Below are positions 15,801-23,544 of a stretch of DNA of 41,879 nt, in pieces. Source of the stretch: Microcoleus sp. EPA2 (GTDB taxonomy: Bacteria > Cyanobacteriota > Cyanobacteriia > Cyanobacteriales > Microcoleaceae); contig JAHRFD010000038.1 in NCBI GenBank assembly GCA_020882975.1, positions 1-41,879 of the forward strand. The letters are read 5' to 3'. Both the position numbers and the translations under genes were made by a program. Under the pieces are notes generated by a model. That model did no database searches and was not told the DNA's origin. It saw only the letters and a program-made list of their open reading frames with translations. The first letter of the stretch is position 1. Each line of letters begins with the position of its first letter.

Positions 15801-17738
15801 GTAATTCCAATTAAAGGAGTTAATTTAGCGACTTTTTTACAGGCTCAGTTTGGTCAAGAGTATGACAACATACTAAAGAGACTGAGTTTTATTAAAATCG
15901 ATTGTGAAGGTTATGACAAGGAAGTTATTAAAACTCTCAAGCCGATTATTGATGTTGCAAAACCAGCTTTGTTTGTAGAATGGTTTATAAATTTTAATCA
16001 AGAACAAACTGATGATTTATTTCAGAGTATTCATAATTTAGGTTATTCTTGTTATAACCCAATTACTTTAGAGTTGCAAAAAGCAGATATTAACCAAAAA
16101 ATTCCCGATATTTTATGCCTGCCTAATCCTTTGTACGACACAATATGGCATGAAATAAATCAAACAGATATACTCAAGGAAGAGCCTCAAAATTTACAAC
16201 AAATAGAAATCAGCTTAGAGTCTGCATACACGCACTTTAGTCAAACAAGTAATTATGAAGTAATTAATCTGTTTTCATTGACAGATTCTGAGCGATTTAT
16301 TCTGGAGCAAGAAGGCCTGTCTATTAATAACTTAGAATTAATAAAAAAAGAGGATATACGACTCGAAGATAAATATATTAATTATTTTAGTGATTCAATA
16401 TCTTCATCGACCAGTGATTTCACAAATAATAATGATGAAATTTATCCTGTTGCTAGCCACCAACAGAGTTTATTAACCACAGGCTATGTTTATACAGTTA
16501 GTCCATTTAGTGGGAAAATATTACGCTCAAATCATTCATTTTTAGTAAATTATTGGGAAATAGGTCATCACGATCTGCAAGCTTTTTGCTATCGCTTTGT
16601 GGGAGAAAAAGTATTTTATTTAATTATTGGCGGTTTGGGTAATGAAAAGACTGCCATTTACATACCGGGAATAGAGAAAATCATAGTTTTTGTGGCAGCC
16701 ATACAGACTGCGAAGTTAGATGAAACAATCAATAAACTAAAGAGTTTTATAGTTAGCTATTACCAGCCCGTAAAATCTTACATTTTGAATACTCATCTCA
16801 AGCCATTAGTCAATGTAATTGGGTTGTATTTTAACATTGGTCATTATGTTTGGAATGAACTAGGCGGAATTGATATAATCCAGCACCATGATCAAATTCA
16901 AAAAGTAGTAGAGAAATTTTTGATTGGCTCTGGTGACTACTTTAGTGCTAGAGATATTTTCCCTGAAGTTCTACAGAATAATAATGTTATTCAAGTTAAA
17001 GCTGTTTTTGACGCTTTTAAAACAATAGTAGATAATAAATATCTGGCTTTGAGGGTAGTTGGTTCATATATGAAGCAAGAATTAATTAATAAAATTATCC
17101 AGGTATCACGAACTAAATGCTCTCCTGGTTTCCTAGAACAAGTTAAAGAAGCAAAACAAAAGTGTTTTCCAATAATAGGTATTCAATTTCGTACCAGTAA
17201 TCGAGTATGGTTATCTCAGGTTGAAGGACTGGCAAATATCATCAAAAAACTTTATGAAGAGTTTAAAAACTTGGGGATAGTTTTTGATGGCTGGTCATCA
17301 ATTCCTGGTCAAGAATATTCTTCAGATGTAACAAGTGTAAATATTGACAGAGACAGGGCTGTCGAGGAGCAGATAAAAAACCTGATTCCATCTAGTATTC
17401 CTACGTACTCTGCCATTGGTGCGACAACTTATGAAACAGTAATTTGGTGGCATCAAGCCATAGATGGTGGTATTGAACCTCTGAGTGGTGGGCTTCTATT
17501 TTCTTCATGGATAGCAGATAAGCCAGGAGTTATTCATTCTCGATATGACTTGTATCCTGACTGGGTTAAATCTTTTACCACAGCTTATTGTAGGGAAAAC
17601 CTAGTAGGATCAAAAATATTCGTTGGAGCCGACCAAGATTGTCCAGGCGATTATAACAGTAATTATGATTGTAACTGGGAAGTAATTTATAATGAAGCAC
17701 TTAAACTAATACAAAACCTAACTCAGGAGAGACCGTAA
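12879..17738 (+). CDS. Five-part fusion: TPR - GT17-like glycosyltransferase - CBM-like - FkbM methyltransferase - unknown C-terminal domain
   Basis: A 1619-residue protein. Residues 5-300 are TPR repeats. From I303 a GT17-like domain (as in beta-1,4-mannosyl-glycoprotein GlcNAc-transferase) begins IYDCFAFFNELDVL, with FILVEATKTFSG and the DxD-bearing NDCDEIPR at about 412-419; it ends near 595. Residues about 680-810 are beta-rich (GPYVSLPPGLYRVKLYL ... NWIELNLIY) and look like a carbohydrate-binding sandwich. FkbM follows with DIGAHSGD at about 883-890 and KIDCEGYDKE near 1005. Residues about 1190-1619 contain IGIQFRTSNRVW and GGLLFSSWIADKPGVIH, possibly a GT-B glycosyltransferase, but I cannot assign it. 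Sugar transfer and methylation on one chain is the likely job (inference). The gene stands alone on the plus strand, convergent with the next. Confidence 0.85.
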   Translation: MNEQMAVTEWDKGNQFLQEGKLEDAIAAYRRAIELNPDYSWSHHNLGESLAKVCQFEEATAAFRRAIELKPDFSWSYHHLGDALAQQEQWEESAIAFGKAIELNPQHFGTYVGLGNCLAKMGQLDEAIAAYRRASELEPEADWIQYKLGELLQQRTQLDLEGAIASYRRAIELNPDDVPAYRKLLQIQPDNFEVWLQLGEALVKQEQWEEAIAPYRRLTELNPDDVQAHYRLGELLIKQGNLEGAIDTLRHSLELSPNSDESYYNLGEALASQGNATEASLCYHKAFKLNPNNIKANQKRPQIYDCFAFFNELDVLRIRIEELKDVVDKFILVEATKTFSGNPKPLYYQEFSHEFAEYQDKIIHYVVDDMPEIDYSQPVHLQAWPLDVHQKNCISRVLNCLDCKDEDIILVNDCDEIPRNEKVSEAIELLKDHEFVIFVQDLYHGHLDNLFSEWWCGTVACKYKDYKVRTYTKVRYSDKINTGLDMGDPAYKRSGYINSNQYFEHPYLLKSGWSFSWFGSELSRRYKLQSFAHKEGDDSQARGIEKIKYDVCRPSLEMESSGEFYFDVRDIDGKDVPEFLRKNIYKYRHFLQPRQTALMAKIGGDFQQIETQLNLLNNEAKQVKIQLEKGIQNLLKVCDTLAERGNMVEAIAQWRQLVNIYPEFTSKKCFLSNLDGIKTFQINPEDYTLISGQLLQTHTGQQLVNQTGNSGQICYGPYVSLPPGLYRVKLYLGNSDYSVSQEGSNSGKVWFKFDVAVNKGLVIYQENVYNNHQAEHEFFIDFKEQDLEIRFWATGLFFAVNWIELNLIYQTDLQKDIEAYQQKPSIRKIEKIEVKDTHCNYGQFIYAEWNHPNEISRDWAAGALYCLKTERWGQYILPGTIAIDIGAHSGDTALPMALLTGSTGMVLAFEPNPYVYEILKFNQYLNRNSLNIEIFDLAIMEKEGTYEFTYGDSECCNGGYDDLFGWKTTNPNVRVIPIKGVNLATFLQAQFGQEYDNILKRLSFIKIDCEGYDKEVIKTLKPIIDVAKPALFVEWFINFNQEQTDDLFQSIHNLGYSCYNPITLELQKADINQKIPDILCLPNPLYDTIWHEINQTDILKEEPQNLQQIEISLESAYTHFSQTSNYEVINLFSLTDSERFILEQEGLSINNLELIKKEDIRLEDKYINYFSDSISSSTSDFTNNNDEIYPVASHQQSLLTTGYVYTVSPFSGKILRSNHSFLVNYWEIGHHDLQAFCYRFVGEKVFYLIIGGLGNEKTAIYIPGIEKIIVFVAAIQTAKLDETINKLKSFIVSYYQPVKSYILNTHLKPLVNVIGLYFNIGHYVWNELGGIDIIQHHDQIQKVVEKFLIGSGDYFSARDIFPEVLQNNNVIQVKAVFDAFKTIVDNKYLALRVVGSYMKQELINKIIQVSRTKCSPGFLEQVKEAKQKCFPIIGIQFRTSNRVWLSQVEGLANIIKKLYEEFKNLGIVFDGWSSIPGQEYSSDVTSVNIDRDRAVEEQIKNLIPSSIPTYSAIGATTYETVIWWHQAIDGGIEPLSGGLLFSSWIADKPGVIHSRYDLYPDWVKSFTTAYCRENLVGSKIFVGADQDCPGDYNSNYDCNWEVIYNEALKLIQNLTQERP

Positions 17739-17741
17739 ACG

Positions 17742-17787
17742 TTTCCCTAATAATTTTTAAGAGGGAAAAAGCCCACTCAAAAATTAT
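17742..17787. terminator. Nested hairpins between convergent genes
   Basis: TTTCCCT (17742-17748) pairs with AGGGAAA (17762-17768), and alternatively ATAATTTTT (17750-17758) pairs with AAAAATTAT (17779-17787). They lie in the 74-base gap between convergent genes; the second stem has A/T ends on both strands and could terminate both ways. Confidence 0.45.
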
Positions 17788-17812
17788 CATAATACCGAGC
17801 CAGCATTTCTCC

Positions 17813-18577
17813 TCACAGTCTCCGCAACCACGCTCCAGGCCAGTGAGTCACATTCTCCGTCAAATCGCTCTCGCTAAACGGCCATTTAGGTTGCTCCAAT
17901 ACAAACTCAGGATGCCGATCGGCAAACTCAGCCGCCGCCGCAGTAGGATGATCCCACTTCCACTCAGGATTCCCGCGCGGCACATCATCCAAATCCTTCA
18001 TAATCCCATCGGTGGCGATTATATAGGAGCCTGGTGTCACCAAACTGCAATAAGCCTCTAACTCGTCAGCAACGTGCTGTTTTGTGTGACACGAGTCAAG
18101 ACTCACCAACACAGTCTCGCCTGGATTTACCAGTTTTTTCACCTCATCTACAATACTGGTATCTGTAGAACTGCCTTCCACTAAAGTAATGAACGATGAC
18201 AGTTGGTGTTTCTCTATCGCCTTGCGATTGTGGGGGCGAATTTCAATATCAACTCCTACAACCCTACCCTTGCCCATTGCTTTAAAAAGGCTAGCGTAAT
18301 AAATCAGCGAGCCGCCGTGAGCCACCCCGGTTTCAATAATGATATCGGGTTTAACCTGATAGATAACTTCTTGAATCCGAATCAAATCTTCAGGGAGTTG
18401 CAGCAAAGGGCGACCCAACCAACTAAATGTGTAAGAATATTTCTGATTCCATCCAACTTTAACCCACTGAAGCGATATCAATTCAAAAGCCTCTTTTGTA
18501 TAAAGATCTAATACCTGCTTCTGGTTATCAATCTCACAAGTGAGTGTTTTTTCAGTCGTATCAATTGTCAATTTCAT
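17813..18577 (-). CDS. CmcI-family methyltransferase (cephalosporin hydroxylase-like)
   Basis: A 254-residue protein matching the CmcI family: KPDIIIETGVAHGGSLIYYA at about 76-95 is the SAM-binding loop, VVGVDIEIRPHNR the acidic ribose-binding segment, VLVSLDSCHTKQHV at about 156-169 the likely metal/substrate region, and the C-terminal WPFSESDLTENVTHWPGAWL is typical. Family members include rhamnosyl O-methyltransferases and the CmcI subunit of cephamycin synthesis; in a polysaccharide cluster a sugar O-methyltransferase is the best reading. It is the last gene of the minus-strand run, three bases after its neighbour, so surely co-transcribed. Confidence 0.88.
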   Translation of the reverse strand: MKLTIDTTEKTLTCEIDNQKQVLDLYTKEAFELISLQWVKVGWNQKYSYTFSWLGRPLLQLPEDLIRIQEVIYQVKPDIIIETGVAHGGSLIYYASLFKAMGKGRVVGVDIEIRPHNRKAIEKHQLSSFITLVEGSSTDTSIVDEVKKLVNPGETVLVSLDSCHTKQHVADELEAYCSLVTPGSYIIATDGIMKDLDDVPRGNPEWKWDHPTAAAAEFADRHPEFVLEQPKWPFSESDLTENVTHWPGAWLRRL

Positions 18578-18580
18578 AAA

Positions 18581-19741
18581 TCACTCAACTAATAGGTCAA
18601 TGTTTAAGTTGGAGGCCTTTAATAAGACTAAATTTTCTTGATGATAATTCGGGTTCATCAAGATAGCAGTTGTAATTTCTCGCTCGGCTATATCCTGATA
18701 GCTGACAATCGGGTGAGCAGCCCCAGGGATATATTTACCTTGTTTATTAGGGTTCAGGTCAATAATGCAGTCAATCCATTTACGATCGGGATCGATCATA
18801 TTAGCAAAAGTTACACCTTTAGCTCCAGCCCCCCAAAGAGCCACTTTTCCTTGGTTAGCTAATTCTTGAATCCTAATTTCCCACTTGCTAATCAGTTCAC
18901 GTTCTGATGTCGCAAACTGGTTAGCTAAAATTGAAATGAATCCTGGTTTTTTCGTAACCGCCGGTTTTTGGGCAGGAATCGTAGCTTCTAACCATAGATA
19001 TTGCCCTTCAAATATATGCTCTACGCTCTCAACCTGAAAACCCGATACTTCAAAAGCCGTCGCTAGAGACTCTGCCGTAAAGTAGGAACAGTGTTCGTAG
19101 AAAAAATCCCATATTACTTGATTGCGGAGTATCCATTCGACGCAGGGCGTTTCAAAGAAAACGCGCGCGTGGGGAGAATGAACCAAAGCTTGTCGGACAG
19201 AAAAGAGTAAGCTCAAAGGCTCAGGAACGTGCTCGATCGCATGACGACAAACCACCACATCAGCATGAATATTAGCACACTCTGAGTCATAGTAACGCTT
19301 CTCAAACTTCAGGCGGCCGTCAAGAACAGTTTCTGCCCCGACATAACTTGGATCGAACCCATAACCGATATTTCCCCATTCCTCAGATTCTACTAGCTTC
19401 CTTAAAAATGAACCTTTGCCGCAGCCAACTTCCACAACCGAGCAATTTTGAACATTTTTCTCAGAGATTAGAGAGCGGGCAAGTTCGGAAATATAACTCT
19501 CAAAAGAAGGGGAATAAGTCTGGGTATTATCATACTCCTTGCCATAGCTTAGCTTGGAACCATCAAAATCCTGATTAAAAATAAATCCACATTCTTCACA
19601 AACTGCTAAAGTTAGATTGCCGCGATTTATTTCTATAGCAGATATTCGATCTGCCATCACTAAGTTTTGGTGAACGGGTACGCTACCTCGAACCAAAAAT
19701 GGGGCTATTAAGCTAGAACTGCAAACAGGGCATTTTTGCAT
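18581..19741 (-). CDS. SAM methyltransferase with N-terminal zinc motif
   Basis: A 386-residue protein of the three-part C-methyltransferase architecture. The N-terminal zinc-binding motif is CPVC (C4, C7) plus CEEC (C48, C51). The SAM domain has VEVGCGKG at 103-110 and VVCRHAIEHVPEP as motif II. The C-terminal Methyltransf_14-like Rossmann domain has LWGAGAKGVTFANMI and IIDLNPNKQGKYIPG. This layout is shared with sugar C-methyltransferases such as NovU/TylCIII, but sequence in the catalytic centre differs from the clear C3-methyltransferase at 21270, so C- or O-methylation cannot be decided. The gap to the reductase upstream is 75 bases. Confidence 0.85.
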   Translation of the reverse strand: MQKCPVCSSSLIAPFLVRGSVPVHQNLVMADRISAIEINRGNLTLAVCEECGFIFNQDFDGSKLSYGKEYDNTQTYSPSFESYISELARSLISEKNVQNCSVVEVGCGKGSFLRKLVESEEWGNIGYGFDPSYVGAETVLDGRLKFEKRYYDSECANIHADVVVCRHAIEHVPEPLSLLFSVRQALVHSPHARVFFETPCVEWILRNQVIWDFFYEHCSYFTAESLATAFEVSGFQVESVEHIFEGQYLWLEATIPAQKPAVTKKPGFISILANQFATSERELISKWEIRIQELANQGKVALWGAGAKGVTFANMIDPDRKWIDCIIDLNPNKQGKYIPGAAHPIVSYQDIAEREITTAILMNPNYHQENLVLLKASNLNIDLLVE

Positions 19742-19816
19742 ACTTTAATATCCATTTACAGGGAAAGATTTATATTTTTTCGTATCTTTTAGCATTATTT
19801 TCAATAATTTCACTAA

Positions 19817-20743
19817 TTACTCAATTTTTAATCCTGTATAATTTGAATTTTTCCACCAGATTATAGCTTGCCTTAATCCCATTTCCAAATTTAATTTTGG
19901 CTGCCAACCCACCTCATCAGACAAACGAGTCACATCAGCCACTAACAAAGGTGCTTCTTTCGCAGCAGACGGGATAGCACCTAACTGAATTAAGTCCGAT
20001 CGCCCGATTAGATCTGCTATCTTATAAACAACATCTTTAAGGGCGATCGCCTGTCCCGATCCAATATTAACAGCACCCGTCACCTCACTCTCCAAAAGAG
20101 CCACAAAAGCATCAGCCACATCCTGTACGTACAGAAAATCCCGGATTTGATTACCGTGAGAGCAGCGTGCAGGCTCTCCCTTTAACAGAGAAAGAATCAC
20201 CGAAGAAACCAGGCGATTTGGGTACTCGTAAGCACCGTAGGGAAAGAAAATACGTCCCCAAGCACTGCTAATACTTGTTGTTTTAGAATAGCAACTAACT
20301 ATCTCCTGCAAAGCATTTTTACAAATACCGTAGGGAGTATCTGGATTTCTCGGCGTTACAAATTCCGAGCAATAACCATACTTCCAATCGTATTCGGCAC
20401 AGGTTCCACCCATCACTACTCTTTCACCTCCTTGCTCTCGAAATTGCCTCAATAATTCCAAACTTGCCTGCACCCACAAAAAGTTATCCTCAGATTTCCA
20501 GTATTGTCCAGGTACAGTATAACACCAGGCAAAATGCAGCAAATGTGTAGGTTTTACTTGACAAACTAACTCCTTAATAGATGTATAATCTAACAAATTT
20601 GCCAGATGCCAAGTACAATCCGAATTCACAGTCGGCAAAGTCTTAGAAGCGACAGCATGAACCTCAAACCCCCGTTCCACCAGTGTCTTGAGCGAGTGTC
20701 TGCCAACAAAACCTCCCGGACCCGTAACTAGGACTTTTTTCAT
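19817..20743 (-). CDS. NAD(P)-dependent epimerase/dehydratase, probable CDP-4-keto-sugar reductase
   Basis: A 308-residue extended SDR. The nucleotide-binding motif is GPGGFVG at 8-14; HFAWCYTVPG replaces the usual HLAA region; the active-site Tyr/Lys lie in TPYGICKNAL; IRDFLYVQDVADAF is the conserved substrate-side motif. Its ATG overlaps the stop of the preceding 3,5-epimerase gene by 4 bases, so translation is coupled. As the last enzyme after rfbF, rfbG, the C-methyltransferase and the epimerase, it most likely reduces the C4 ketone to finish the CDP-sugar, as abequose- or paratose-type synthases do. The exact stereochemistry is not readable. Confidence 0.82.
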   Translation of the reverse strand: MKKVLVTGPGGFVGRHSLKTLVERGFEVHAVASKTLPTVNSDCTWHLANLLDYTSIKELVCQVKPTHLLHFAWCYTVPGQYWKSEDNFLWVQASLELLRQFREQGGERVVMGGTCAEYDWKYGYCSEFVTPRNPDTPYGICKNALQEIVSCYSKTTSISSAWGRIFFPYGAYEYPNRLVSSVILSLLKGEPARCSHGNQIRDFLYVQDVADAFVALLESEVTGAVNIGSGQAIALKDVVYKIADLIGRSDLIQLGAIPSAAKEAPLLVADVTRLSDEVGWQPKLNLEMGLRQAIIWWKNSNYTGLKIE

Positions 20744-21273
20744 AGCACAAAATCAGGAAAATTTCTATCTTTTTCCGAAATCACGCGGTGAGATATCTCC
20801 GGCCAATCAATGCTAAAAGTCGGGTCATCCCATCGCACTCCCCTGGCTAGTTCAGAATAATAAAACTCCGACATCTGGTAAAAAACTTCCGTATTATCTG
20901 CCAAAGTTTGACAGCCGTGAGCCATACCTTCGGGAATATAGAGCATCTTACGATTTTCCGAGTTTAGATCTACTGCAAACCACTCTTTAAAAGTCGAAGA
21001 ATCTGGACGTAAATCGATAATTACATCATAAATTCCTCCTTTAATACATCTAACCAACTTCACTTCCTCGTGAGGTTGAGCCTGATAGTGCATTCCCCTC
21101 AAAGTACCTTTCTTCAAGTTAAAAGAAATATTGCACTGCACTAGCTTAGGATTCAAACCATGTTCGGCAAACTCCTTTTGACACCAACTGCGGGCAAAAA
21201 ATCCCCTCTCATCTGTTAGGGGCTCTACCTCAATAACATAAGCTCCCTTAAGCTTGGTTTCAGTAAATTTCAC
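20740..21273 (-). CDS. rfbC: NDP-4-keto-6-deoxysugar 3,5-epimerase (RmlC/RfbC family)
   Basis: A 177-residue cupin-fold epimerase of normal family length. The known catalytic set of RmlC is in place: H62 (RGMHYQ), K72, H119, Y132 and D169. RmlC epimerises C3 and/or C5 of a 4-keto-6-deoxy sugar, normally dTDP-linked. Here it lies within a CDP-sugar operon beside a C-methyltransferase, so the substrate is probably CDP-4-keto-6-deoxyglucose or its C-methyl product, and it may act at C5 only (inference). It shares 4-base overlaps with both neighbours, which indicates translational coupling. No dTDP-glucose synthase or dehydratase is in the window. Confidence 0.88.
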   Translation of the reverse strand: MKFTETKLKGAYVIEVEPLTDERGFFARSWCQKEFAEHGLNPKLVQCNISFNLKKGTLRGMHYQAQPHEEVKLVRCIKGGIYDVIIDLRPDSSTFKEWFAVDLNSENRKMLYIPEGMAHGCQTLADNTEVFYQMSEFYYSELARGVRWDDPTFSIDWPEISHRVISEKDRNFPDFVL

Positions 21274-22499
21274 GCGATTACCTCCACTTGAGGAATCAAC
21301 ACCACAAACTTACCTCCCCACTCGCGGATATAATCCATCTGACTTACTATCTCATCCTTAATGTTCCAAGGTAAGATAGCCAAATAATCTGGCTTAGTCT
21401 CCCGAATTTTGTCTGGATGATATATTGGAATCTGGGTTCCTGGCAAAAACAAACCCTGTTTATGCGGGCTTAAATCCACTGTATAATCAATCAAATCCGT
21501 GCGGATACCGCAATAGTTCAGCAGCGTATTAGCCTTCGCCGGTGCTCCATAGCCCGCAATGGATTTGCCCTGATTTTTGGCATCAATTAGGAAACTGAGC
21601 ATTTGACGTTTAGTAGACTTAACCTGTTCGCCAAATCCTACATAAATTTCAAGTTGGTTGAGCCCTGCTTGAATTTCTTTTGCTTTCAATTCCGTGATGC
21701 GATCGCTAATTGTTCCATCGACCTCACTATGCCTACCGTAAATCCGCAGAGAACCGCCGTGGGTAGGTATTTCCTCCAAATCAAACAAAGTTAAACCGTG
21801 ACGAGCAAAAACTTGCTCAACTGTCAACAACGAAAAATAAGAAAAATGCTCGTGGTAAATCGTGTCAAATAAGTTGTCTTGAATTAGTTGTAATACATGA
21901 GGAAACTCCATTGTCAAGATGCCATTGGGTTTCAGGATAATTTTCATCCCCGCCACAAAATCATTCAAGTCAGGCACATGAGCCAACACATTATTGCCCA
22001 GCAATAAATCTGCCTGCTTCCCTTCTGAAACCAACTCTTTAGCCGTTGCTACACCAAAAAAATTGACTAAAGTTGGAATCCCTTTTTCCTGGGCCACCTT
22101 AGCTACATTGGCAGCAGGTTCAATCCCCAATACGGGAATTCCTTGTTGCTGAAAATACTGGAGTAAGTAGCCATCATTGCTAGCGATTTCAATTACCTGA
22201 CTGTTTTCGTCAAATCCAAATCTTTCCACCATTAACTCTGTGTATTTCTGAGCGTGGCGCAACCAAGAGTCTGAATAAGAAGAAAAATAAGCATAATCGC
22301 TGAAGATGCTATCCGGGGATTCAAACTCTTCTAACTGGACTAAAAAACAATTGCCGCAGACATAAGTATGCAGCGGATAAAATTTTTCTGCACAATTCAG
22401 ATGTTCTTTAGCAACAAAAGCATTCGCCAGTGGCGACATCCCTAGATTTACAAAAGTATGCTCTAATCGGTGACTACAAAAACGACATTTAGATGGCAC
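21270..22499 (-). CDS. NDP-hexose C-methyltransferase (TylCIII/NovU type)
   Basis: A protein of about 409 residues from the GTG at 22499, or 434 if an ATG at 22574 is used. The GTG is chosen because a G-rich possible ribosome binding site lies 8 bases upstream and family members start just before the CRFC zinc motif; the ATG has no such site and would overlap rfbG by 29 bases. Domains in order: zinc-binding (CRFC, CGNC), SAM-binding (VIEIASNDGYLLQYF), HVPDLNDF, IYHEHFSYFSL, THGGSLRIY, and a C-terminal Rossmann domain (GYGAPAKANTLLNYC). The IYHEHFSYF and GGSLR motifs are hallmarks of enzymes that methylate C3 of 4-keto sugars. It should create a branched, methyl-bearing CDP-deoxysugar. Confidence 0.88.
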   Translation of the reverse strand: MPSKCRFCSHRLEHTFVNLGMSPLANAFVAKEHLNCAEKFYPLHTYVCGNCFLVQLEEFESPDSIFSDYAYFSSYSDSWLRHAQKYTELMVERFGFDENSQVIEIASNDGYLLQYFQQQGIPVLGIEPAANVAKVAQEKGIPTLVNFFGVATAKELVSEGKQADLLLGNNVLAHVPDLNDFVAGMKIILKPNGILTMEFPHVLQLIQDNLFDTIYHEHFSYFSLLTVEQVFARHGLTLFDLEEIPTHGGSLRIYGRHSEVDGTISDRITELKAKEIQAGLNQLEIYVGFGEQVKSTKRQMLSFLIDAKNQGKSIAGYGAPAKANTLLNYCGIRTDLIDYTVDLSPHKQGLFLPGTQIPIYHPDKIRETKPDYLAILPWNIKDEIVSQMDYIREWGGKFVVLIPQVEVIA

Positions 22500-22507
22500 A
22501 GAATTAG

Positions 22508-22513
22508 CCCCCC
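22508..22513 (-). promoter_or_regulatory. G-rich possible ribosome binding site for the GTG start
   Basis: Six G residues on the minus strand preceded by an A-run lie 8 bases upstream of the GTG at 22499. Pairing with the anti-Shine-Dalgarno would need one G-U wobble, so the support for this start is moderate. Confidence 0.4.
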
Positions 22514-22545
22514 TTTTTTGATTTTTTAGTTTTGAGTACCATCTA

Positions 22546-23544
22546 TCATGCGTTGATGACACAGGTATCTTCATTCATCAAAAAGTTTTCATACCACTCT
22601 ATTGTTTCTTTCAAGCCTTCTTCGAGTGGATACTTAGATTCCCAACCGAGCATTTTTCGCGCCTTATCTGCCGAAAGATACTGATGTTTAATTTCATTTT
22701 TTGCCCGATTCAATACCACTGGCTCTAAATGAGTTTTACCCATCAATTTCAAAACTATATCTACCATGCCCCGCACAGAAATTTGCAGTTCATTGCTGAA
22801 ATTAAATGCCTCTCCCAAAATTTCTTTCCTGTCCATTTGCTCAGCCAAATGGAGATAAGCTAAAACGCCATCCTTCGCATAGAAATAGTCCCGAATAAAA
22901 GTACCATCGCTGCGGATGACTACCGGCTTGTCTCGCAATGCGGATCGAATTGTAGATGGAACAATGCGATTAAAGTTCAAGTCTCCGCCCCCGTAAAAGT
23001 TACCGCAGCGCGTAATGCACACGGGCAAACCATAACTGACGTAATAAGCCCGACTGATTAAATCTGCACAGCTTTTAGAAACATCATAAGGATGTTCTCC
23101 TTGCAGCGAAGTAGTTTCGCTATAAGGCAGCACTAGCTGGTCTCCATAGGCTTTATCGCTGGATGCTATGACAATTCGACTCACGCCACCGACGCGACGA
23201 CAAGCTTCTAAAATATTCCAAGTACCTTTAATATTTGTTTCAAAAGTTGCCAGTGGTTCTCTATTTGCAACTCCCACAATTGTCTGAGCTGCTAAGTGAA
23301 AAACTGTATCTATTTCATACTCATTAATCGAGCGTTCTACCGTTGGCAAATCTTCGACACAACCGCGAACGATATTAATTTGCCGATACCACTCTCCAGC
23401 ATAAAGTCGGGATTGTGGCACCAAGTCACGGACTAATCCCGTTACCAAAGCCCCTCTTTCCAGCAACTCAGCCACTAACCAGTTACCCAAAAGGCCGGTG
23501 CAACCTGTTACCAATACCGATCGATCGCGCCAAAATTCACTCAT
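22546..23544 (-). CDS. rfbG: CDP-glucose 4,6-dehydratase
   Basis: A 332-residue extended SDR. GCTGLLG in the first strand-loop binds NAD; HLAAQTIVGVAN, ASSDKAYGD and YDVSK (active-site Tyr/Lys) follow, and TRCGNFYGGGDLNFNRIVPS is the RfbG signature. It converts CDP-glucose to CDP-4-keto-6-deoxyglucose, using the product of the preceding gene. The start chosen is the ATG at 23544, whose ATGA overlaps the rfbF stop; a GGAGG site is 8 bases upstream. An in-frame ATG at 23559 would add five residues but has less support. No rfbH (3-dehydrase) is nearby, so the 3-hydroxyl is probably kept. Confidence 0.92.
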   Translation of the reverse strand: MSEFWRDRSVLVTGCTGLLGNWLVAELLERGALVTGLVRDLVPQSRLYAGEWYRQINIVRGCVEDLPTVERSINEYEIDTVFHLAAQTIVGVANREPLATFETNIKGTWNILEACRRVGGVSRIVIASSDKAYGDQLVLPYSETTSLQGEHPYDVSKSCADLISRAYYVSYGLPVCITRCGNFYGGGDLNFNRIVPSTIRSALRDKPVVIRSDGTFIRDYFYAKDGVLAYLHLAEQMDRKEILGEAFNFSNELQISVRGMVDIVLKLMGKTHLEPVVLNRAKNEIKHQYLSADKARKMLGWESKYPLEEGLKETIEWYENFLMNEDTCVINA

